Of a stretch of 64,000 bases of DNA, positions 41,032-48,445 are shown in pieces. The stretch spans positions 62,001 through 126,000 of the forward strand of contig JAWKUK010000006.1 in the NCBI GenBank assembly GCA_041398605.1. Reading direction: 5' to 3'. The position numbers were made by a program, and so were the translations under genes. The DNA comes from JAWKUK01 sp041398605. Its GTDB lineage: Bacteria > Planctomycetota > UBA1135 > GCA-002686595. Below the pieces are notes generated by a model, which saw only the letters and a list, made by a program, of their open reading frames with translations, was not told the origin of the DNA and made no database searches. Within the stretch, counting starts at the first letter, position 1, and each line of letters opens with the position of its first letter.

Positions 41032-41478
41032 CTATTCGGTGTCGCGCTCATCGCGCGCGCGCTCCAGGAACCCCGCGTCGAACGCGCCAGGCAGCAGCGC
41101 GCGCAGGCTCGCGCGCGTCACCGCGCCGTCGAGCGTAGCGCTGATCACAACGAGGTCCGGCGCGAACTCGTACAGGAACTGGCGGCACGCGCCGCACGGC
41201 GGGACCGGCGTCGGCCCGTCCGCGATGACCGCGATAGCGACAAACGCGCCACGCCCCTCCGCGATCGCGCGTGTCGCGGCGACGCGCTCAGCGCAAATGG
41301 TGAGCCCGTAGCTCGCGTTCTCGACGTTGCAACCCTGCACGATCTCGCCGTCCTCGGTCAGCAGCGCTGCGCCGACACGGAACCCCGAGTGCGGCGCATA
41401 GGCCTGGTCACGCGCATCGAGCGCTGCCGCGACGAGGGCCGCCTCGGCGCCGCTCGCAATGGGTTGAGGCGAGGTCAT
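41032..41478 (-). CDS. cdd: Cytidine deaminase
   Basis: This 148-aa protein has the zinc-dependent deaminase motifs: GCNVENASYGLTICAERVA, with the metal Cys and the catalytic Glu in CAE, and PPCGACRQFLYEF for the other two zinc Cys. This is the homotetrameric-type cytidine deaminase (about 130-150 aa) that converts cytidine or deoxycytidine to uridine in pyrimidine salvage. The gene starts with ATG 41478 and ends 32 nt upstream of the ligA start on the same strand, so the two may share a transcript. All catalytic residues are intact. Confidence 0.93.
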   Translation of the reverse strand: MTSPQPIASGAEAALVAAALDARDQAYAPHSGFRVGAALLTEDGEIVQGCNVENASYGLTICAERVAATRAIAEGRGAFVAIAVIADGPTPVPPCGACRQFLYEFAPDLVVISATLDGAVTRASLRALLPGAFDAGFLERARDERDTE

Positions 41479-41592
41479 ACAGCACAGAGTGTCCAGTGCC
41501 GCACCTCGCCCCGCAACCTTCCGCTCGGGTCGCCCTCGGCAGGGCTCCAGCGCGCATGCTCTGCGCCCGGCCCAGCCACCTGCGGGACCAAG

Positions 41593-42087
41593 TCAGGTCC
41601 CTTTGACGAAGGCGACGAGCTGGTCGAGGGCCGTCCCCCAGCCATGGTGGAATCCCATCGCCTCGTGCTTGTCCCGGGTCTCACGGTCGACGTGCTTCGC
41701 GGTTGCTGTGTAGCGCGTCCCGCCCTCCCACGGCTCGAGCTCGATGATCCCCACCATGAACGGGTTCGGCGCCGGCCGATACCCCGGCAAGAGGGCGTCC
41801 GTGAAGACCAACCGCCGCAGCGGCACGACCTCCAAGTAGCACCCATCGTTGACGTGCTCGGCGCCCTCGGGCGAGCGCATCGTCGTCTGGAACCGGCCGC
41901 CAGGGCGCAGGTCGATCTCGCACGCCGTCGTCATCCATGGCGCAGGCGTAAACCAGCGCATGAGGTGCTCCGGGGTCGTCCACGCGGCCCAGACGGCCGC
42001 CGGCGAGACGTCGACGACACGTTGGAGCTGCAGATCGAGCTCGGGGTCGATGGCGTGGCTCGCGGGGGCGCCGTCGGCTGTGTTCAT
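41593..42087 (-). CDS. SRPBCC/AHSA1-family protein
   Basis: This 164-aa protein fits the START/Bet v1-like fold: VVDVSPAAVWAAWTTPEHLMRWFTP at the first helix, RPGGRFQTTMRSPEG, YLEVVPLRRLVFTDALL, GGTRYTATAKHVDRETRD and the C-terminal helix HHGWGTALDQLVAFVKG. AHSA1-related members bind hydrophobic ligands or act as co-chaperones; many in bacteria have unknown roles. It lies between cdd and an oppositely oriented secreted gene. The start ATG 42087 has no strong alternative. Confidence 0.85.
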   Translation of the reverse strand: MNTADGAPASHAIDPELDLQLQRVVDVSPAAVWAAWTTPEHLMRWFTPAPWMTTACEIDLRPGGRFQTTMRSPEGAEHVNDGCYLEVVPLRRLVFTDALLPGYRPAPNPFMVGIIELEPWEGGTRYTATAKHVDRETRDKHEAMGFHHGWGTALDQLVAFVKGT

Positions 42088-42371
42088 GGCTGCTTCTCGA
42101 GGGTCTAGAGGGTAGGAGCCGAGCTGGTCGGGCTGGCGCTCTGAGGAGGCGAGCCACCGTCAGTCGAGCGCACACGGTACCCGCCCGGATCCGCTGACGT
42201 TGCGGGCGCCATGTCACAACTTCGGTGCATCCGAAGGTGGAGCAGCGGGATTCCAAGAACGGTGTCGAGGGCGCGCGCCCCCGTTCGTCACGTCGATCCG
42301 TGCGGCGCCGCCCGGCGCTCACACCTGACCTCACGCCTCCGCAGCTCTTGCCTCGCGACCGCTCCACCCCC

Positions 42372-43499
42372 ATGCGTCTCCACATCATCACTTCGACCTT
42401 ACTTGCCTTTCACCTCAGCGCCCTCGCGCTGGCGGCCACCGCCGCAGGGCCTCTGCAGGACGGCCCGGCGCCGCCGGCAGAGGCCCTGAGCGCCCTCGCC
42501 CCGCTCGTCGGCGCCTGGGACGGCGTCGGCGTGGTCCGCATGTCGGCGACGGACCAGGCTGGGCTCGCCTGGAGCGCCACCATCGACGCAGAGTGGATCC
42601 TGGGCGGGCACGCATTGCGCGAGGTCACTCATGTCTCCTTCGGCGACTCGCTGCCGCCGATCTCGATGGAGAGCCTCTACACGTTCGATCCCAACACGCA
42701 GCGCCTCGCACAGTGCACGGTCACCGCCGGCAGCGGCATGGAGGTCGCAGACCTCGTGCACAGCCCCAGGCCGGGGGTGATCGTGACGCTCTCCAAGGTG
42801 CTGCAGGACGGGCACCTCACCGTCATGCGTTCGAGCATGGCCTTCGATGGCGACTCCTTCCGCTACGTCTCCCACAGCGCGACCGATGAGGCGGCCGCGT
42901 TCGAGCACATCAACGGATCATTCCAGCGCCGCGCCGCGACAAAGCACGCTGACCACTCGCGCGCGGACCACTCGCACGCGGCCGCCGCCAGCGCACCGGT
43001 CGAGCGACCGGGCGCACCGACGCTGAGCGACGCGCTCGCGCCGCTCGCGCCGATGCTCGGCGTGTGGGACATCGCGGGCAGTTGGACTGCAGGCCCGGAC
43101 ATGCCGAGCATCAAGATCGTCGCGATCGACACCATCGCGCCGATCTTGGACGGCAGCGCAATGACGATCGAGACCCGCGGCGGCCAGGAGGGCCAGCCGT
43201 TCGACTACGAGGCGTACCTCGTCGCCGGTTGGGACGAAGCCGCCGGCGCGTTCCGACAGGTCTGGAGCGATAACCTGGGCCTCGCTGGGACGAGCCTCCT
43301 CTACCGGCTGGCGGACGGCAACTTCGTCGCCATGCGCAACGGCGCGGAGGGCGGCGTGCCCTACAGCGAGTCCACGACCCTCGCGGTCGTCGACGGCAAG
43401 CTGAGCTCAGTCCAGACGACCCGCGCCACAGGCACGCTCGCGCCGCAGGCCCTGTTCCAGGGCCGATACAGCGCGCGCGGAACGGCGTCGAATCGGTGA
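42372..43499 (+). CDS. Secreted DUF1579-like protein with two similar domains
   Basis: The start is ATG 42372, where the signal peptide MRLHIITSTLLAFHLSALALA begins. The 375-aa mature region holds two related halves. The first begins LAPLVGAWDGVGVVRMSATD and contains WILGGHALREVTHVSF. The second, after a Ala/His-rich linker, begins LAPMLGVWDIAGSWTAGPDMP and contains APILDGSAMTIETRGGQ. The repeated LxGxW-type start and lipocalin-like strands resemble DUF1579. A ligand-binding role is possible but not shown. A long hairpin follows the gene. Confidence 0.65.
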   Translation: MRLHIITSTLLAFHLSALALAATAAGPLQDGPAPPAEALSALAPLVGAWDGVGVVRMSATDQAGLAWSATIDAEWILGGHALREVTHVSFGDSLPPISMESLYTFDPNTQRLAQCTVTAGSGMEVADLVHSPRPGVIVTLSKVLQDGHLTVMRSSMAFDGDSFRYVSHSATDEAAAFEHINGSFQRRAATKHADHSRADHSHAAAASAPVERPGAPTLSDALAPLAPMLGVWDIAGSWTAGPDMPSIKIVAIDTIAPILDGSAMTIETRGGQEGQPFDYEAYLVAGWDEAAGAFRQVWSDNLGLAGTSLLYRLADGNFVAMRNGAEGGVPYSESTTLAVVDGKLSSVQTTRATGTLAPQALFQGRYSARGTASNR

Positions 43500-43509
43500 A
43501 GCACCACCT

Positions 43510-43597
43510 GGGGCGCCCTCTGCCAGGGCCGCGCTGCCCGCGGCCCCGCGCTCTCCCGCTCTCTCTCCAGTCGCTGCTCCGAGCCAGAGGGCGCCCC
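43510..43597. terminator. Large nested stem-loop between convergent genes
   Basis: GGGGCGCCCTCTG (43510-43522) pairs perfectly with CAGAGGGCGCCCC (43585-43597). Inside it, GGGCCGCG and CGCGGCCC (43526-43546) make another hairpin. It sits between the stop at 43499 and the convergent stop at 43615 and likely ends both transcripts. Confidence 0.6.
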
Positions 43598-43614
43598 TTC
43601 TCCACACCCTGAAC

Positions 43615-44079
43615 TCAGAACGGGTGCGTGTCCGCGGCGGCGGCCCCCGTCCCGCCGCTGCTCCGCGTCCGACGACCATGGGCGGGATGGGAGTACCCCG
43701 CGTACGGCACGCTGAGGCGCCGCGTCGAGGCCCCCGTGTTCGGGTCGGTGTAGACCTCCTCGTTCAACTGGCAGACCGCCTCGGTCCCGATCAGCTCGCC
43801 CGCATCGAGCTCGACCACGCCGCTGACATCGAAGCCGAGCGCGCGCAAGACCAGCTTCACGCGCGACAGCCCGCGCTCGCTGAACGTCAGGTTGTCCCAC
43901 GCAGCGAGGTGCCCGGCGTGCTCGCCCTCCGCCACCTCGAGGCAGAGGCCCCACTGCACGTTCACCCCGTCCTTCGTGTGGCGCTCGCGCACGTCTCGCA
44001 CGCGACAGAGGTACTCGCCAGGGGGCACGGTCACCAGGTCGGTCTCCATCTCCGGCACGCTCGAGAAGTCCTGTCTCAT
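43615..44079 (-). CDS. DUF669-like single-strand DNA-binding-type protein
   Basis: This 154-aa protein reads VPPGEYLCRVRDVRERHTKDGVNVQWGL, then CLEVAEGEHAGHLAAWDNLTFS, RVKLVLRALGFD and LNEEVYTDPNTGASTRR. That is the pattern of phage DUF669 proteins, which are OB-like and usually sit in phage replication modules. The C-terminal tail (TRSSGGTGAAAADTHPF) is disordered and ends acidic-to-aromatic (PF), as SSB-type tails do. There is no other phage gene nearby, so this looks like a domesticated or orphan gene. Its role in DNA metabolism is inferred from family only. Confidence 0.5.
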   Translation of the reverse strand: MRQDFSSVPEMETDLVTVPPGEYLCRVRDVRERHTKDGVNVQWGLCLEVAEGEHAGHLAAWDNLTFSERGLSRVKLVLRALGFDVSGVVELDAGELIGTEAVCQLNEEVYTDPNTGASTRRLSVPYAGYSHPAHGRRTRSSGGTGAAAADTHPF

Positions 44080-44243
44080 GGTCTCTTGTCTCCTTCATGG
44101 CCCAAGGCCGCCGCGACGGGCGGCGCTGCCCGGGCCACGCTGCCCGCCGCTGCCGCTCGACGTCGCCCCATGGACCGCGCGGCGCGCGCGGGGGTTGCGG
44201 GGCAATTCCTGAAAACTGCGCGCGGGCAGCGCGCGCGGACGCC

Positions 44244-45230
44244 TCACGCCGGCGGCGCCGCGCGGCGGCTCCGCGCCGAGGCCTGCGCCTCGCGGTACGT
44301 ATTGACGTAGGCCTCGACCGACGCATCGATCGGGTCGGAGTAGCCGCCGCCCAATGTCAGCACGACCGGCAGGCCCGCGCCTTGATGCAAGCAGCGCAGG
44401 ATCCGTCGGTCGCGCTCGCGGACGCCAGCGTGCGTGAGCGCCAAGCGCCCGAGCCGGTCCGCCTCCAGGACGTCCACGCCCGCCTGCACGAGCACGAGGT
44501 CCGGGCGCGAGCGCTCCAACGCCTCATCGAGCGCGCGGTCGAGCGCGGCGAGGTACTCCTCGTCGCGCGTGCCATCCGGCAACGGGATGTCGAGGTCGCT
44601 CTGCTGCTTGCGCGCCGGGAAGTTCCTCGCCCCGTGCAGCGAGCACGTGAACACACGCGGCTCGTCCGCGAAAAGCGCCGCGGTCCCGTCCCCCTGGTGC
44701 ACGTCGACGTCGAAGATCAGGACACGCTGGGCGCGCTCGGTCGCGAGCGCGAGCCGCGCCGCGATCGCGAGGTCGTTGAAGACGCAGTACCCGCTGCCGA
44801 CGCCTGCGTAGGCGTGGTGCGTCCCGCCCGCGAGCGTCGCTCCGAGTCCCGACGCACCGAGTCCCGACGCACCGAATCCAGCCCCGCTGGGCCCCGCGAC
44901 GTTGGGCCCGCGAGCGAGCGCGCTCTCGAGCGCGATCAACGTGCTGCCGACGCTGGCGAGCGAACGCAGCACCATCGCCTCGGACCAGGGGAAGCCCAAG
45001 CGCTGCACGGCGCGCCGATCGAGGGTCCCGTTCAAGAACCCCAGCACGTAGTCGGCGTCGTGCACGGTCAGGATGTCGTCCACCGCCGCAGGGCGCGCGG
45101 CGACGAGTTGCGCTGGCTCGAGCACGCCCTCCGCGAGCAAACGCTCGCGCAGCAGCGCGTACTTGTGCATCGGGAAGCGGTGCCCCGCGGGCAACGCGAC
45201 CTCGAAGTGATCACAATAGCCGACTTGCAT
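44244..45230 (-). CDS. Histone deacetylase superfamily (class IV-like) amidohydrolase
   Basis: This 328-aa protein shows the zinc-dependent arginase/deacetylase motifs: HDADYVLGFLNGT, GGTHHAYAGVGSGYCVFNDLAIAA (metal and catalytic His), VLIFDVDVHQGDGTAA (Asp ligands), CSLHGARNFP, GVDVLEADRLG and LGGGYS. This is the HDAC11-like bacterial type that removes acyl groups from polyamines, lysines or small amides. A GASGLGASGL insertion lies just before GGTHHA, caused by a 15-bp repeat. It lies upstream of and on the same strand as the DUF669 gene, 164 nt away. The acyl substrate is unknown. Confidence 0.85.
   Translation of the reverse strand: MQVGYCDHFEVALPAGHRFPMHKYALLRERLLAEGVLEPAQLVAARPAAVDDILTVHDADYVLGFLNGTLDRRAVQRLGFPWSEAMVLRSLASVGSTLIALESALARGPNVAGPSGAGFGASGLGASGLGATLAGGTHHAYAGVGSGYCVFNDLAIAARLALATERAQRVLIFDVDVHQGDGTAALFADEPRVFTCSLHGARNFPARKQQSDLDIPLPDGTRDEEYLAALDRALDEALERSRPDLVLVQAGVDVLEADRLGRLALTHAGVRERDRRILRCLHQGAGLPVVLTLGGGYSDPIDASVEAYVNTYREAQASARSRRAAPPA
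44842..44886. repeat. 15-bp minisatellite in the HDAC-like gene
   Basis: The unit CCGAGTCCCGACGCA occurs twice exactly and once diverged, encoding GASGL repeats on the minus strand in an exposed loop before the metal-binding motif. Confidence 0.75.
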
Positions 45231-45246
45231 GGGCCCGCCCGCCGCG

Positions 45247-45855
45247 TCAAGGCACCCAGAGCCACGCGACGAGCGCCAGCACGAGGCCGCCGACGAGCGC
45301 CGTGATGAGCCCCGCGCGCAAGCGCCGACGCACGTAGAGGAGCAGCCACAGCCCTGTCACCGACGCGAGCGTCGACACGACGGCGCTGGCGTCGATCACG
45401 AGCGACCAAGCGCCGCCCGTGTGCCGCCCCTTGTGCAAGTCGTCGAGCCACGCGACCGCGCCGCGGCGCTCCTCGACGAGCGCCGCCGCGCCCGACGGCA
45501 GCTCGATGGTGACGTCGCAGGTGTACGACGGGCCCTTGAAGATCACAAAGAGCTCGCCGTCCTCGCAGGTGAGCTCGTGCAGCTCGCCGCGCGCGCCGAG
45601 CGCCTTGCGCAGCCACTCGACGACGCCGAGGCGGTCGACGAGCGCGAGCTCGGGCTCGACGTCCGCGCTGGGCAAGAGCGCGGCAGGCGCCGTGCCGCTC
45701 GCCTCGCGCACGACCGGCTCCGAGCGCTCGAACCACTCCGCGTGGTTCAGCGTCAGGCCCGTCACCGAGAACAGGAAGAGCGCCGCGAACGCGAGCAGCG
45801 ACACATACGTGTGCAGCCAGCGGACGAGCGCGGGGAGCCGGCGACGTCCGCTCAC
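45247..45855 (-). CDS. PepSY-associated transmembrane protein
   Basis: The start is GTG 45855, fixed by a 4-nt overlap with the stop of the ApbE-family gene (GTGA). The 202-aa product has a first membrane helix (LAFAALFLFSVTGLTLNHAEWF), a periplasmic region with IKGPSYTCDVT-like strands (VIFKGPSYTCDVTIEL), a membrane-proximal DLHKGRHTG motif and helix SLVIDASAVVSTLASVTGLWLLLYVRRR, and a third helix at the C terminus. This is the PepSY_TM/COG3295 type, linked to electron transfer across the membrane. It is translated with the ApbE/DUF2271 protein, so the pair probably forms an extracytoplasmic redox unit. Confidence 0.85.
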   Translation of the reverse strand: MSGRRRLPALVRWLHTYVSLLAFAALFLFSVTGLTLNHAEWFERSEPVVREASGTAPAALLPSADVEPELALVDRLGVVEWLRKALGARGELHELTCEDGELFVIFKGPSYTCDVTIELPSGAAALVEERRGAVAWLDDLHKGRHTGGAWSLVIDASAVVSTLASVTGLWLLLYVRRRLRAGLITALVGGLVLALVAWLWVP

Positions 45856-47447
45856 TCGCGCTGTCCGCCGTTCGATCCGCCGCCGATCGAGTCCTGGGCC
45901 AGCAACACGAACTCGACGCTCGCAGCGGCGACCTCGCCGCCGGCGTCGAAGTCGAGCGCAAAGGGCTTGCCATCGATGACGACGTCGCGGCGCAACATGC
46001 TGGTGCCGCCGTGCTCGCGCACCACCTCGAGGCAGACGGTGTACGCGCCCGGCGCGAGCTGCGCGCCGTCGTCGCCGTCGCCGTGCCATTCGAGCGTGTA
46101 GGCGCCCGGCCCGCGCGTCGCGCGCGTCACGGCCGCGACATCGTCGACGCGGCCGCGGTAGTGCTTGATCCAGCGCCGCAGGTCCGGGATCCACTTGGGC
46201 TTCTGCACCCAGAGCGCGAGGGTGCGCACGTCGCGCCCCTCGGCGTCCTCGATCCACGCCGCGACGTAGGGGCGGCGATAGCCGCCCTTGCGGCGGCGGC
46301 CCTCCTGCGGCGCGGGCTGCGAGAAGTCCGCCAGCTCGAAGCGCAGCACGACCTGGCCGGTCGCCCACGCCGACGCGCTCACGTCGGCCGCAGGCGGGCC
46401 CTCCGGCGCTTGCAAGTCCATCCACCCGGCGCTCGCGTGGCGGCGTTGGCCCTCGACCTCCAGGATGAGGCACTCGACGCCGGACACGGCCGCCGCGAGC
46501 GCGAGCCCCTCTTCCGGCTTCAGCACGCACAAGACCGTCGCGAGCGCGTCCGCGGTCGCCGCGTCCGGCGCGATGACCGTCGCTTGCGCGATGTGATCCG
46601 CAGGCGCGCCGGTGCGCGGGTCGAGGATGTGGCTGTGGTGCACGACGCCGACATCAAACCCACGTGCGTAGCCGCCGCTGGTCGCGATGGCCCGGCCCGG
46701 GCTCTCTGCGCCCAGCGTCAACGTCGCGTACGGCGGCGCGTTGTCGGCGGCGCGCCACGGGTCGAGCACCGCGACGGTGCGCGCGTCGTCGCCGAGGACA
46801 CGCAGGTCCCCGCCGAGCTCGACGACCGCGTCGCTGCAGCCAGCGCTGCGCAGCGCGTCGCAGACGCGGTCGATGATGTAACCCTTCGCGAGCGCGTCGA
46901 GCGAGGGCGCCTCGGCGGCCAAGACCTCGACCGTGTGCGCGTCGGCGTCGAGGCGCCACGGGGCCTCCTGCGCGCGCCCCGCGGCCGCGGCGAGCGCTTC
47001 GGACGTGGGCGCCACGCCGCGCTCGGCGGCCGCGCGCCAGAGCTGCGTCAGCTCGCCGATCCCGGGCTGGAAGACCCCGCCCGAGCGCGCGCGCCATGCA
47101 TCGCAGAGCTGCAGCACATCGGTCAGCTCATCCGAGGCCGCGCGCGGCGCGCGGGCAGCGGCGAGCGCGCGCCACTCGCTGGCGCTGTCGTAGCTGCTGA
47201 GGATGTGCTCGAGGCGCGCGATCTCGTCGACCACCACGCGCTCCAAGGCGCCCGCCGCTTCGGGGCTGTCCGCGCCGACCTCGAGGTGCAAGCTCGTCCC
47301 CAGGACGTGCTCGCGGTCGAAGACGTGCCGCTCCGCCTCGCGCGCGTGGCCGGCCGAGGTGAGGGCTGCTGTGACCGCGGCGGCCCCTGTGAGCGCCGCG
47401 CCAAGGAGCGCGCCGCGGCGAATGAGAGGCTTGGACGGGGTGCGCAT
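45852..47447 (-). CDS. ApbE-family FAD:protein FMN transferase with C-terminal DUF2271 domain
   Basis: The start is ATG 47447 (MRTPSKPLIRRGALLGAAL), giving a signal that may use the Tat route (RR followed by hydrophobic residues). The 531-aa product has two domains. ApbE (about residues 45-330): VLGTSLHLEVGAD, LEHILSSYDSASEW, SLDALAKGYIIDRV, VVELGGDLRVLG, ATSGGYARGF and HILDPRTGAPADH. DUF2271 (about 350-510): VVLRFELAD, YVAAWIEDAEGRDVRTLALWVQKPKWIPDLRRW. ApbE enzymes attach FMN covalently to Thr or Ser of partner proteins. DUF2271 domains occur in flavinylation-linked gene sets. No FMN acceptor motif is evident in the neighbouring PepSY protein. Confidence 0.88.
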   Translation of the reverse strand: MRTPSKPLIRRGALLGAALTGAAAVTAALTSAGHAREAERHVFDREHVLGTSLHLEVGADSPEAAGALERVVVDEIARLEHILSSYDSASEWRALAAARAPRAASDELTDVLQLCDAWRARSGGVFQPGIGELTQLWRAAAERGVAPTSEALAAAAGRAQEAPWRLDADAHTVEVLAAEAPSLDALAKGYIIDRVCDALRSAGCSDAVVELGGDLRVLGDDARTVAVLDPWRAADNAPPYATLTLGAESPGRAIATSGGYARGFDVGVVHHSHILDPRTGAPADHIAQATVIAPDAATADALATVLCVLKPEEGLALAAAVSGVECLILEVEGQRRHASAGWMDLQAPEGPPAADVSASAWATGQVVLRFELADFSQPAPQEGRRRKGGYRRPYVAAWIEDAEGRDVRTLALWVQKPKWIPDLRRWIKHYRGRVDDVAAVTRATRGPGAYTLEWHGDGDDGAQLAPGAYTVCLEVVREHGGTSMLRRDVVIDGKPFALDFDAGGEVAAASVEFVLLAQDSIGGGSNGGQRE

Positions 47448-47656
47448 GGGCGAGGGCGGCGGGCAGGCCGCAGGGAGGCTCAGGGCGCAAGGTACCGGGC
47501 CCGGTCCGCAGGTGTCGACCCGAGGCTCACACGCTTCTCCGCTCGCGCCCGACACGCGCCGCGTTCGGTCGGAGGGCTGGAATCCGCTCCACCCATGACC
47601 GATACTTGTTACAACAACCTTTTCGCCGAAGACCTCGCCCCCTGGAGGAGCTGAAG

Positions 47657-48370
47657 ATGCTGACCCTGCGCAAGCGCGAAGAGCGCGGCCACGCGAACCA
47701 CGGCTGGCTCGACACGTACCACACGTTCTCGTTCGCTGATTACTACGACCCGGCCCACATGGGGTTCCGGGACCTGCGCGTCATCAACGAGGACGTGGTC
47801 GCGTCGGGCCGCGGGTTCAGCACGCACGGGCACCGCGACATGGAGATCGTCACCGTCGTGCTGTCGGGCGGCCTGCGCCACAAGGACTCGATGGGCAACG
47901 GCGAGGTGATCCACCCCGGCGAGGTGCAACGGATGAGCGCCGGCAAGGGCATCCTGCACAGCGAGCACAACGCGTCCGACCGCGAGCCCGTGCACCTGTA
48001 CCAGATCTGGCTGCAGCCGCGCGAGGCCGGCGGCGCGCCGAGCTACGAGCAGAAGCCGTACCACGACGACGAGCTGCGCGATCGGCTGCTGCCGATCGTG
48101 ACGCCGACGGGCGCGGACGGCGCGGTGTCGATCGGGCAGGACGTGCGCCTTCTGCGCGGCCTGCTGGGCGCGGGGACGGCGGTGACCCACGCGATCGCGC
48201 CCGGACGGCACGCGTGGGTGCAGGTGGCCCGCGGGGTCGTTGAGGTGTCGACGTCAACAGGCGACAAGGTGACGCTCCGCGCGGGCGACGGCCTCGCCGT
48301 GAGCGACGAGTCGATGGTGACGCTGACGGGCGCAGAGGACGCGGACGTGCTCGTCTTCGACCTACGCTGA
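47657..48370 (+). CDS. Pirin family protein (YhhW-like bicupin)
   Basis: ATG 47657 follows a GGAGG ribosome-binding site at a suitable distance. The 237-aa protein has HTFSFADYYDPAHMGFRDLRVINED, the metal-binding HGHRDMEIVTVVLSG, HPGEVQRMSAGKGILHSEHN, and the C-terminal cupin PGRHAWVQVARGVVEV. The His and Glu ligands of the first cupin are intact. YhhW-type pirins are quercetin dioxygenase-like; some only bind metal. It is unlinked to its neighbours and ends in a strong hairpin. Confidence 0.9.
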   Translation: MLTLRKREERGHANHGWLDTYHTFSFADYYDPAHMGFRDLRVINEDVVASGRGFSTHGHRDMEIVTVVLSGGLRHKDSMGNGEVIHPGEVQRMSAGKGILHSEHNASDREPVHLYQIWLQPREAGGAPSYEQKPYHDDELRDRLLPIVTPTGADGAVSIGQDVRLLRGLLGAGTAVTHAIAPGRHAWVQVARGVVEVSTSTGDKVTLRAGDGLAVSDESMVTLTGAEDADVLVFDLR

Positions 48371-48371
48371 G

Positions 48372-48422
48372 CGCGAGCGCGCGGCGCGACCCCAAGATCG
48401 GGGGTCACGCCGCGCGCTCGCG
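48372..48422. terminator. Very strong stem-loop between convergent genes
   Basis: CGCGAGCGCGCGGCG (48372-48386) pairs with CGCCGCGCGCTCGCG (48408-48422), and GACCCC/GGGGTC continues the stem around a 6-nt loop. It lies between the pirin stop (48370) and the M14 peptidase stop (48446) and probably terminates both. Confidence 0.65.
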
Positions 48423-48445
48423 GCCGGGTCACGGACGGGGCGGGG

